Shown piece by piece: positions 1 to 7,960 of a DNA stretch of 64,000 nt; the first letter of the stretch is position 1, and every line of letters begins with the position of its first letter. This stretch comes from JAABVY01 sp964627935. GTDB taxonomy: Bacteria > Zixibacteria > MSB-5A5 > JAABVY01. Below the pieces are notes generated by a model that had not been told where the DNA came from, did not search any database, and was given only the letters and a program-made list of their open reading frames with translations. The translations under genes were made by a program, and so were the position numbers. The stretch is from NCBI GenBank assembly GCA_964627935.1, contig CAZVLB010000018.1, positions 24,581 through 88,580 of the forward strand. Direction: 5' to 3'.

Positions 1-1158
1 ATGTCATTGCCCCTGGCAATGCTTGAAGTTCTCGATCCCAAACAGAACAAGACTTTTATCGACACTTATGTGGGTGTGCCTTTTGATCTTTCCAAAGCGA
101 TTTTTATAACCGCGGTGGAAACTCTGGAGGAAATTCCACAGCCGATTATCGAGAGGATGGAGGTAATCGAATTCACCGGTTACATCGATTCCGAGAAAAT
201 TGAAATCGGCCAGAAATTTATTATACCAAAACTGCTAAAGGCCCATAATCTGACTGATAAGCAACTATCTTTCACAGCCGGATCATTGCGCAAAATAATC
301 CGCAATTATACTCTTGAATCAGGTTTGATCAGCTTTAAACGCGAGATAGAACTTATCTGCCGGCGCGTTTCCCGTAAAATCGCGCTTCAAAAGAAAAAAC
401 GCGCTGTAAAAATCACCGAACGAAATATCGAAAAATATCTGGGACCGCAGGTGTTTATCCCGGAACGTGTGGAAAGTAGGCCGGAGATCGGTGTCGCCAA
501 TGGCCTGGCATGGACCGGCTCGGGCGGTGATATCATGATGATCGAGGGGATCAAAATGCATGGCTCCGGTAATGTCATCTTCACCGGATCATTGGGTGAG
601 GTGATGAAGGAATCGATTCAGGCATCGCATTCCTATGTGCGCGCTAAAGCTGATATGCTGGGCATCGATTACAATGAGTTCGTTAATTTCGACATACATA
701 TCCATTTCCCGTCGGGAGCAGTGCCCAAGGATGGTCCCTCGGCTGGCGTGACCATATCGACCGTGATCGCATCGCTTATGTCGGATCGTCCGATTGCCAA
801 TGATATCGCCCTGACAGGTGAGGTGTCATTGCGGGGCAAGGTTTTGCCTGTATCAGGCATCAAGGAAAAGGTGGCCGCGGCGCATCGGGCCGGGCTGTTT
901 AAGGTGATCCTGCCACGGGATAACGGCAAGGATATCAGCGAAATGCCTCATCAGATTCTGGAGGATATGGAGTTCATATTCGTGGACCGTCTGGACGAGG
1001 TTTTTGAGCATGCCCTGCTGGAATATGATCCCCAGGATACCAGCCTTGAGGATATGCTCAGGGCCGAGATCGAAAGGATCAAGGAAGAGGATTCCAAGCC
1101 CCAACGGAAACGTCTCTCGGCCAAGCGTCGCAGGAAAAAAGGCGGCAAAAAACAGTAG
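1..1158 (+). CDS. lon: ATP-dependent protease Lon, C-terminal part (5' end outside window)
   Basis: This is the C-terminal half of a Lon protease, the soluble ATP-dependent enzyme that degrades damaged and regulatory proteins. The window opens inside the AAA+ module: the first residues match the family segment ALLEVLDPEQN, so the ATG at base 1 is an internal Met and not the start. An AAA lid follows to about residue 145, then the peptidase domain. The catalytic Ser is Ser247 in PKDGPSAG and the catalytic Lys is Lys290 in SGIKEK, 43 residues apart as in E. coli Lon. The tail after residue 350 is rich in Lys and Arg. About 400 N-terminal residues, including the Walker A motif, lie upstream. No clear terminator follows. 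Confidence 0.96.
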   Translation: MSLPLAMLEVLDPKQNKTFIDTYVGVPFDLSKAIFITAVETLEEIPQPIIERMEVIEFTGYIDSEKIEIGQKFIIPKLLKAHNLTDKQLSFTAGSLRKIIRNYTLESGLISFKREIELICRRVSRKIALQKKKRAVKITERNIEKYLGPQVFIPERVESRPEIGVANGLAWTGSGGDIMMIEGIKMHGSGNVIFTGSLGEVMKESIQASHSYVRAKADMLGIDYNEFVNFDIHIHFPSGAVPKDGPSAGVTISTVIASLMSDRPIANDIALTGEVSLRGKVLPVSGIKEKVAAAHRAGLFKVILPRDNGKDISEMPHQILEDMEFIFVDRLDEVFEHALLEYDPQDTSLEDMLRAEIERIKEEDSKPQRKRLSAKRRRKKGGKKQ

Positions 1159-1257
1159 TGCTTAGAACTGCTTTCAGGCCATGCCTCAGCTTAATTGTCC
1201 TCAAGTGATGCTTTAATAGCGCTTATACATTTCTAATTGTTCGCCTGCCAAAAAATC

Positions 1258-1285
1258 TTGACAAACATCGGCTTACGGGTTTAAT
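1258..1285 (+). promoter_or_regulatory. sigma-70-type promoter for the BACON/dockerin gene
   Basis: TTGACA (1258-1263) and TTTAAT (1280-1285) are separated by 16 bases. The predicted start of transcription leaves a leader of about 100 bases before the ATG at 1393. The rest of the 234-base gap after lon shows nothing I recognise. Confidence 0.55.
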
Positions 1286-1392
1286 TGTAATTGGACCTTT
1301 TACTATCTTATTTTACTTGAAATTCCTTACCCGAAAGGTACGTCGATAAAAATTTAACCATGAGATGATATGTCTTATTCAGGGAGGTGCCG

Positions 1393-3720
1393 ATGCATAG
1401 GATAGCTTTTGCAGGGGGTTGTCTGCTCATATTTTTGCTTTTATCTTTTTCGTCATTATTTGCCCAGGGGGATCCGGGAAATCCCGATACGGTGCGTGTA
1501 GGCACCGTACAGGTTGATCCGCAGCCTACGCCGGTTGCCTTCAGCGTTCCCGTTACTTTGTACAATGATGAAACTCTGGGAGCGGCCTCCCTTGGAATTT
1601 ATTACAATTCCACGGATGTAACCATAGATTCGATCAGCCTCGTGGGCGGTGCCGCCGAGAATGCCATTAATCAATCAAGTGTCAATGCCACTTCTCAATA
1701 CGGCCTGATCGGATTCGTTTATTTCCCGAATATCAGCCAGCCGGTGCAGCCGGGAGACAGCCTTCTGGCAACACTCTGGTTTACATTGGATGCCAATGCG
1801 CCCGACCAGACGATTTTGCTGGATTCAGGTTTCGTGCCGCCGGCCGGTGCATTTATTCTTACCACATTGGGAGGCACGTCGCTTGAGCCCCAATTTAAAT
1901 CCGGTGAAATTATAGTTGGTGAGGGTACACCGCCGATTCCTGAGATCGATCTGAATCCGGAATCTTTCAGTTTCAGTGCCACGGTTGGAGATCCCAATCC
2001 ACCGGGACAGGTACTTAATATTATAAATTCAGGAGAGGGGGTCTTGCTGTGGTCGGCCAGCTGGAATTCGAGCTGGCTAAATGTTGCTCCAGCCTCAGGC
2101 ACGGCGCCATCGAATCCCTCCGTCTCAGTCAATATCAGCGGTTTGGGTGCCGGGGTATATCAGGATACTATAACAGTAAGCGGCGTGGACGCTTCGAATT
2201 CTCCGCAACTGGTGCCGGTAACTCTGACTCTGGCCGAGCCGGCTCCGGAAATCGAGCTGAGCCCGGACGAGTTCTATTTCATCGCTCAGCAGGATGCTTC
2301 AAATCCTCCCGACCAGCAGATGACAATCACCAATGTCGGCGGCGGAGTACTGGCCTGGTCAGCCATAAATTCGAGCACATGGTTGACACTGTCGAGTTAT
2401 TCTGGCGGGTCGGGTGAGACGATCGACCTGATGGTTGATATAACCGGGCTGCCGTATGGCATATATATAGATACGATCGAAGTTAGCGATCCGAATGCAA
2501 CCAATTCTCCTCAATTTGCCGAGGTAACATTGGAGCTGGTAAGTTCATTCCCCGTACTTGAAGTTGCCGAGGACAGCTTCGTGGTTGCCGCAGCGGCTGA
2601 CTCTAATCCCTATGTCAGAACCATTCATGTAATAAATGGCGGCGGTGGGACTATGAACTATTCCCTGGCATCGGGTGAAACCTGGATCGATTTTAATCCG
2701 CAAAATGGCACCACAACCGATACGGCCGAGGTCTCGGTGACATTTCTGTCAACCGGTCTGCCTCTGGGATTTCACTATGACACGATAGTCGTGTCATCCA
2801 CCAATGCGGATGACAGCCCGCAGGAGATACCGGTTTTCATGTGGGTTATGAGTAATCCACCGAGTCTCTCGATTTCAACTAACTCTTTGAATTTTGTTGG
2901 ATTTGAATGCCAGAATATACCGCCCATCGCGGACCAGACTTTTGAAATAACCAGCCCTGGTCTGGAGGATCTGGACTGGACGGCGACATGGAATTCAGGC
3001 TGGCTGGATGTTGTTCCATCGGCTGATGACGATGATGCCACGGTAACTGTGAGTGTTAATGAAACCGGGCTGGCACCGGGTATTTATGTTGACACGATAC
3101 ATATAGACGCAACCTGGTCACTTACTCCGGATGAGGAAATCGTCGTTACATTTGAAATTGAAGATTTTACCGGTCAGGCTGAGCTTCTGGTCAGCACAAC
3201 CTACCAGGAATATATATTCCTGGCCGGCAATGTCGGTGTGACCTTTTTCCCTGCCTTTACTATTTCGAATGGCTCCAGCGGATGTATGGACTGGTATATC
3301 GAGGATCCTTATCCCTGGCTGAATTTCCTGCCGGTTTCAGGAAGTAACCAGACAATTGTCTTCCCCCGGGTAGATGGCGGCGGATTACCGTTGGGTAAGA
3401 CGTCGGGGCAGTTTGTCGTGCGTTCTGATGGCGCGATAAATGATTCGACAGTGGTCGATTTCGATCTGTATATTACGCAATTTGGCGATGCCAATTGTGA
3501 TGGTGAAATTAATGTCAGCGATGCTGTCTGGATCACCAACTACATTTTTATCGAAGGACCCGAACCCTGTCCAAGGATATTTACAGGTGATGTCAACTGC
3601 TCCTATGATGTTGATATCTCTGATGTTGTATATATTATAAATAAAATCTTTGTGAACGGTCCGAATCCCTGCCTGTATGATCCGATTATATATCCCGGCT
3701 TCGATCCGCCCAGGAACTAG
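1393..3720 (+). CDS. Secreted cohesin-like/BACON-repeat protein with C-terminal dockerin
   Basis: This is a secreted, probably surface-associated protein of about 775 residues with no enzyme domain that I can recognise. The ATG at 1393 is chosen over the GTG six bases upstream because the Shine-Dalgarno AGGGAGG (1381-1387) overlaps that GTG. A signal peptide covers about residues 1-25. Residues 30-170 look like a cohesin-type beta sandwich. About five repeats of roughly 100 residues follow, resembling BACON domains: each runs from a PEI(D/E)LxPxxF strand through W(L/I)xxxPxxG to G(V/I)Y.DTI.V. The last 75 residues are a dockerin pair (FGDANCDGEINVSDAVW and a second repeat with DVNCSYDVDISDVVY). 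BACON domains are usually taken to bind carbohydrate or mucin; that role is inferred here. The gene has its own promoter and terminator, so it is monocistronic. Confidence 0.82.
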   Translation: MHRIAFAGGCLLIFLLLSFSSLFAQGDPGNPDTVRVGTVQVDPQPTPVAFSVPVTLYNDETLGAASLGIYYNSTDVTIDSISLVGGAAENAINQSSVNATSQYGLIGFVYFPNISQPVQPGDSLLATLWFTLDANAPDQTILLDSGFVPPAGAFILTTLGGTSLEPQFKSGEIIVGEGTPPIPEIDLNPESFSFSATVGDPNPPGQVLNIINSGEGVLLWSASWNSSWLNVAPASGTAPSNPSVSVNISGLGAGVYQDTITVSGVDASNSPQLVPVTLTLAEPAPEIELSPDEFYFIAQQDASNPPDQQMTITNVGGGVLAWSAINSSTWLTLSSYSGGSGETIDLMVDITGLPYGIYIDTIEVSDPNATNSPQFAEVTLELVSSFPVLEVAEDSFVVAAAADSNPYVRTIHVINGGGGTMNYSLASGETWIDFNPQNGTTTDTAEVSVTFLSTGLPLGFHYDTIVVSSTNADDSPQEIPVFMWVMSNPPSLSISTNSLNFVGFECQNIPPIADQTFEITSPGLEDLDWTATWNSGWLDVVPSADDDDATVTVSVNETGLAPGIYVDTIHIDATWSLTPDEEIVVTFEIEDFTGQAELLVSTTYQEYIFLAGNVGVTFFPAFTISNGSSGCMDWYIEDPYPWLNFLPVSGSNQTIVFPRVDGGGLPLGKTSGQFVVRSDGAINDSTVVDFDLYITQFGDANCDGEINVSDAVWITNYIFIEGPEPCPRIFTGDVNCSYDVDISDVVYIINKIFVNGPNPCLYDPIIYPGFDPPRN

Positions 3721-3740
3721 GTATAAATGACGATAATATG

Positions 3741-3770
3741 CGGGATGGGTTAGCACCCATCCCGTTTTAT
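3741..3770 (+). terminator. Intrinsic terminator after the BACON/dockerin gene
   Basis: There is a perfect 10-bp stem CGGGATGGGT/ACCCATCCCG with loop TAGC, followed by TTTTATTTAT. Confidence 0.9.
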
Positions 3771-3890
3771 TTATGCCTCGATTAAAGTACTTGTGCTCTT
3801 TTCCCGAAAAAATAATAGAAACAAAGATAAGGCAAGTGCTGTTAAAGACTTATGAACCTCTCAAACCTGATTCTCGAATTTTGATTGGAA

Positions 3891-3920
3891 TTGACAATCT
3901 CTAATAATGAAGTATATTAT
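3891..3920 (+). promoter_or_regulatory. sigma-70-type promoter for the M1 aminopeptidase gene
   Basis: TTGACA (3891-3896) is followed by TATATT (3913-3918) or TATTAT (3915-3920), with 16 or 18 bases between. The leader of about 95 bases contains a small hairpin (ACGGCA, loop AAGA, TGCCGT, around 3938-3953). Apart from this and the upstream terminator, nothing was seen in the 303-base gap. Confidence 0.55.
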
Positions 3921-4023
3921 AGACTGTCATCAGACGGCAAAGATGCCGTTAAATTACCGGCAGGCTGACTTCATTTTTGACCGATTATTTTATTAACAAT
4001 AGGATTTTGACTGGAGGTTTTTT

Positions 4024-6318
4024 GTGAGATTTCTCCCGGTTTTGATACTGGTTTTATGCATGATGTTCACAGCAACTCATGCCGCGGAGGAGGATGGCCC
4101 GGAGGCCGCGCAGGCCTTTTTTGAAAGCATCGGGCAGAAACAGTTGATTGTGGAAGATGTTAGCGAGCTCTCACCCGAAGAGCTTCAGGAGATGATTCAT
4201 ACAACCCATGATTTCTGCCGTCACGGCAAGGCCCTGAGGCTGCATAATGCCAGGCAGATGGCTTCAGAAATGGGTATAAAATCAACCATGGAAGCCTCGC
4301 AGCTCAATTGGGATGCGCTCTATTATGAGATTAATTTCGGTATCGATTTTGACTTCAATACTATCAACGGCTATGTGCGCACCCATGCCGCCAGCCTGAC
4401 CGATGGTTTGAATTTGCTCGAACTGAATCTCGTCGATGCCCTTAATGTCGATTCCGCAGTTATGAACGGAACCCAGTTGTCATTTTCGCACAGCAGTAAT
4501 CTGGTCAGCATCACGCTGGATGGTACCTATGATACCAATGACACCTTTTCAGTTTATCTGTATTACAATGGTACTCCCTCGGGCGGGGGATTTCAGGGTT
4601 TTGAGTTCGGAAGCCATGGCGGCTACGAAATAGCATCCACGCTTTCAGAACCATATTCTGCCCGAAGCTGGTGGCCCTGCAAAGATTACCCCGAGGATAA
4701 GGCCGATTCGGTTGATATTATAATCACTCATCCTGATAATTTCGTCTGTGCCTCCAATGGTCTGGTGGAGTCAATTGTGGATAACGGCGATGGAACCAAG
4801 ACCACTCACTGGAAACATAAATATCCCATCGCAACCTACCTGGTAGCCATCGGGGTAACCAATTATGTCGAATTCAGGGAATGGTATGTGGCCGAGAATG
4901 GCGATAGTATGCCGGTGGATTTCTATGTCTATCCGGAAAACCTGAATACGGCCCAGGTGTATTATCCGGTAACTGTCGATATGATCGATACTCTGGCCCC
5001 GTTATTTGGAGAATACCCGTTTATCGATGAAAAATACGGCACGCTGCAATTTAACTGGGGCGGCGGTATGGAGCATCAGACAAACACTTCATTATCTTCA
5101 AATGCCTATTACCAGAGTATCATAGCCCATGAGCTCGGCCATCAATGGTGGGGCGATATGATCACCTGCGAGGATTTTCATGAAATCTGGCTCAATGAGG
5201 GTTTCGCCACCTATACCGAAGCACTCTGGTTCGAGGCAACCGAGGGCTCGGCATTTTATCATGATTATATGAATGGTATGGCCTATACCAATTCGGGCAC
5301 AATCTGGTGCCAGGATACCTCGGATGTCTGGTCGATCTTTACCTCACGAGTTTATGACAAGGGCGCCTGGTTCCTGCACATGCTGCGTAACTGGGTGGGA
5401 GATAGCACTTTCTTTTCGATTTTCGATGCCTATTATAATGACGTGCGCTATAAATGGGGTACCATTAACTCCGTGCAGTTCAGGGATCTGTGTATTGATG
5501 TCAGCGGTGATTCCAATTTAAGCGACTTTTTTGATGACTGGATCTGGGGCGAAAAATATCCCCTATACCGATATTCCTATGATTACGAAGAGTATGAGCC
5601 GGGTAAATTTGTGCTCTATGTTCATATTCGCCAGACCCAGACAACCAATCCCCAGGTTTTCGATATGCCCATTGATCTGCGCTTCCCTGATGGTGTAACT
5701 ACCCATGAGTTCAGGGTTTACAATGATCAGCGGGAACAGGATTTTATCCTCTGGGCAGAGAATGTCAGCAATTATCCATATGCCATATATTTTGACCAGG
5801 ATGACTGGATTCTAAAAAATGCCTCCGGCGAGGGCTATGGTTACCATGTGATTTATGATCCAATCGATACGGCTACCCAATATCAGCCATACGAGGACTC
5901 GGTAATTGTCAGAGGCGGAACAGAGCCGTATCAGTTCTATAAGATATCTGGCGATCTTCCTGACGGTGTCAATGTCGATCTCAACAGCGGCAAAATCAGC
6001 GGTACCCCTGCGGAATTTGGGGATTTCCAATTTGCTGTCAGGGTGGAGGATGCGTCAGTGCCCACCAAGGCGCAACAGGTTCAGTATAATCTTACGGTTG
6101 AAGAATACCCATTGATGGTTGGCGATGCCAATTTTGATGGCGGGATCAATGTCTCCGATGCAGTCTGGATTATCAATTTCGTATTCGCGGCAGGGCCGGA
6201 ACCCCAGCCGGTTATGGAGTCGGGCGATGCCAATTGCGATGGCGAAGTTAATGTCTCAGATGCGGTCTGGATTATCAATTATGTTTTCACCGGCGGACCC
6301 GCGCCGGGAGACTGCTGA
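4024..6318 (+). CDS. Secreted M1-family zinc aminopeptidase with C-terminal dockerin
   Basis: This 764-residue exported metallopeptidase should remove N-terminal residues from peptides outside the cell. It starts at GTG with GGAGG six bases upstream, and a signal peptide ends near residue 20. The M1 fold follows: the exopeptidase motif is GGGMEHQT (Met349, Glu350) where classical members read GAMEN, and the zinc site is HELGH (His369, Glu370, His373) with Glu392 18 residues after it. After the catalytic part, about residues 610-695 form a putative-Ig (He_PIG) domain (DLPDGVNVDLNSGKISGTP). Residues 698-764 are a dockerin with two near-identical repeats, GDANFDGGINVSDAVWIINF and GDANCDGEVNVSDAVWIINY. 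The dockerin implies docking to a cohesin-bearing partner; no partner is proven. Confidence 0.92.
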   Translation: MRFLPVLILVLCMMFTATHAAEEDGPEAAQAFFESIGQKQLIVEDVSELSPEELQEMIHTTHDFCRHGKALRLHNARQMASEMGIKSTMEASQLNWDALYYEINFGIDFDFNTINGYVRTHAASLTDGLNLLELNLVDALNVDSAVMNGTQLSFSHSSNLVSITLDGTYDTNDTFSVYLYYNGTPSGGGFQGFEFGSHGGYEIASTLSEPYSARSWWPCKDYPEDKADSVDIIITHPDNFVCASNGLVESIVDNGDGTKTTHWKHKYPIATYLVAIGVTNYVEFREWYVAENGDSMPVDFYVYPENLNTAQVYYPVTVDMIDTLAPLFGEYPFIDEKYGTLQFNWGGGMEHQTNTSLSSNAYYQSIIAHELGHQWWGDMITCEDFHEIWLNEGFATYTEALWFEATEGSAFYHDYMNGMAYTNSGTIWCQDTSDVWSIFTSRVYDKGAWFLHMLRNWVGDSTFFSIFDAYYNDVRYKWGTINSVQFRDLCIDVSGDSNLSDFFDDWIWGEKYPLYRYSYDYEEYEPGKFVLYVHIRQTQTTNPQVFDMPIDLRFPDGVTTHEFRVYNDQREQDFILWAENVSNYPYAIYFDQDDWILKNASGEGYGYHVIYDPIDTATQYQPYEDSVIVRGGTEPYQFYKISGDLPDGVNVDLNSGKISGTPAEFGDFQFAVRVEDASVPTKAQQVQYNLTVEEYPLMVGDANFDGGINVSDAVWIINFVFAAGPEPQPVMESGDANCDGEVNVSDAVWIINYVFTGGPAPGDC

Positions 6319-6341
6319 TCGGATAGAAAATAATTCTGGAA

Positions 6342-6367
6342 ATGGGGTCGTATGGCCCCATTTTTTT
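6342..6367 (+). terminator. Intrinsic terminator after the M1 aminopeptidase gene
   Basis: The stem is ATGGGG/CCCCAT with an 8-base loop, followed by a run of seven T. Confidence 0.8.
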
Positions 6368-6427
6368 ATGCCGTTTCAATCGAAATTTTTAATTTGCCAA
6401 GCCATTAATTAATTGTATCTTCAAACT

Positions 6428-6595
6428 ATGTTTGTCGGATTAACTATAATATTATTGGGCACATTTTTCCTGCTCAGGAATCTTGGTGTGATTGAGGGCG
6501 ATTTCTGGGGATGGTTCTGGCCGTCGGTGATTATCCTGCTGGGGCTAAGCATGATCCTGAAAAGACCCGTAAAGAAACATGATTCCGAGGCTTGA
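6428..6595 (+). CDS. Small two-helix membrane protein (LiaF/DUF5668-like transmembrane region)
   Basis: This 55-residue protein has two hydrophobic helices, about residues 2-18 and 28-47, joined by RNLGVIEGDFWGWFWPSV, and a short charged tail (KRPVKKHDSEA). The spacing and the LLRNLG...FWPSVIILLG pattern match the short LiaI/LiaF-type membrane region (DUF5668), whose job is unknown outside LiaF. There is an in-frame TTG 15 bases upstream, but neither start has a good Shine-Dalgarno. It lies 61 bases before miaB on the same strand. Confidence 0.6.
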   Translation: MFVGLTIILLGTFFLLRNLGVIEGDFWGWFWPSVIILLGLSMILKRPVKKHDSEA

Positions 6596-6656
6596 ATACG
6601 ATTTTCCTGTTTGCGCCGACTTACTTGCGGAAATTACTTCACCGGCATAGAACATT

Positions 6657-7949
6657 ATGAGTACTAAGAAATTCTACCTGGAAACATATGGTTGCCAGAT
6701 GAACGAGTATGACTCGCATCTGGTGGAATCGCTCCTGATCTCGGCCGGCTTCCAGAAGACCGACGTCCAGAAAGATGCCGATATCGTAATCATGAACACC
6801 TGCTCGGTACGCCGGAAGGCCGAAGAGCGGGCGCTCGGGCGGATCCGCAGTGTACCCTCCAACGGCAAACAGCCGGAAATCGCGGTGATTGGATGCATGG
6901 CCCAGAAGATGGGCGATCGGCTTCTAAATGAAAATAAAAACGTAAAATATGTTCTCGGTACCGACAGGTTTCATCAACTGGCAGAACTGCTGAAAGGTGG
7001 CAAAGATGCTCCGGTAGTGGATATCTCCTGCCGCGATGAACCGCTTGAGGTTGATTACAGGAAATCCTCCGACGGCATATCAAATTTCGTCACGATAATG
7101 CGCGGATGCAATAATTTCTGCTCCTATTGCATCGTCCCTTATGTGCGCGGACGAGAACGGCATCGTGAACCGGATCGTATACTGGAAGAGATAGCCATGT
7201 ATCGCCATTCGGGCACGAAAGAGATCTGGCTTCTGGGGCAGAATGTTAATTCCTATAGATTCAACAGCCTGGAGTTTCCCGGCTTGCTCGAACGTGTGGC
7301 CGATAAATGTGATATTCCCAGACTTCGTTTTCTGACATCTCACCCTAAGGACTTCTCAAAAAGGCTGGCCGAGGTCATGGCCTTGCATAAAAATATATGT
7401 CGGGCGATTCATCTGCCCGTGCAGTCCGGGTCGGATCGTATTCTCGAAAAGATGAACCGCAAATACACTTCCGATGATTACATGAAAAAGGTCGAGGTGC
7501 TTCGGTCGCTTATGCCGGATGTTGTAATTTCTACGGATATCATAGTCGGCTTTCCGGGGGAAACTGAAGAGGATTATTTGCGCACGCGGGAAATGATGAG
7601 GGCAATAGAGTTTGATTCGGCCTTCATGTTCCGCTATTCAGTGAGAGAAGGTACCCGTGCCGAAAAGTTTGAAGACGATGTCCCCGAACAGGAAAAGCTT
7701 GAACGCCTGGATGACCTGATTCGTTTTCAAAAGGAAATATCCGAGCGCAAGATGAAAGAAAAGGTCGGATCGATCCAGGCGGTTCTGCTGGAAGCGACAG
7801 CCCGTCAGGATGAAAATGATGCGATCGGTAAATCCGATGGGGGAATCAATGTCGTGGTGCGAAATGCGGCTGATGATATCGGCCGGATTATAAAGGCAAA
7901 AATAATATCGTCCACCTATTCAACTCTGGTGGGTGAAAGAATAGATTGA
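6657..7949 (+). CDS. miaB: tRNA-2-methylthio-N6-dimethylallyladenosine synthase MiaB
   Basis: This radical-SAM enzyme adds the methylthio group to i6A37 of tRNAs that read UNN codons. The N-terminal domain has three cluster cysteines, Cys13 (YGCQMNEYDS), Cys49 (NTCSVRRKAEERALG) and Cys80 (VIGCMAQKMG). The radical-SAM CxxxCxxC is Cys151, Cys155 and Cys158 in RGCNNFCSYCIVPYVRGRE. The motif HLPVQSGSDRILEKMNRKYT is also present, and a TRAM-like RNA-binding domain ends the protein. At 430 residues it is normal family length. The next gene begins 11 bases after the stop, so they are probably cotranscribed. Confidence 0.96.
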   Translation: MSTKKFYLETYGCQMNEYDSHLVESLLISAGFQKTDVQKDADIVIMNTCSVRRKAEERALGRIRSVPSNGKQPEIAVIGCMAQKMGDRLLNENKNVKYVLGTDRFHQLAELLKGGKDAPVVDISCRDEPLEVDYRKSSDGISNFVTIMRGCNNFCSYCIVPYVRGRERHREPDRILEEIAMYRHSGTKEIWLLGQNVNSYRFNSLEFPGLLERVADKCDIPRLRFLTSHPKDFSKRLAEVMALHKNICRAIHLPVQSGSDRILEKMNRKYTSDDYMKKVEVLRSLMPDVVISTDIIVGFPGETEEDYLRTREMMRAIEFDSAFMFRYSVREGTRAEKFEDDVPEQEKLERLDDLIRFQKEISERKMKEKVGSIQAVLLEATARQDENDAIGKSDGGINVVVRNAADDIGRIIKAKIISSTYSTLVGERID

Positions 7950-7960
7950 CAGGAGGAGGT

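Noticed and set aside
1387..1392. GTG start two codons upstream of the chosen ATG for the BACON/dockerin gene
   Set aside because: It overlaps the AGGGAGG ribosome site, which would leave no spacing.
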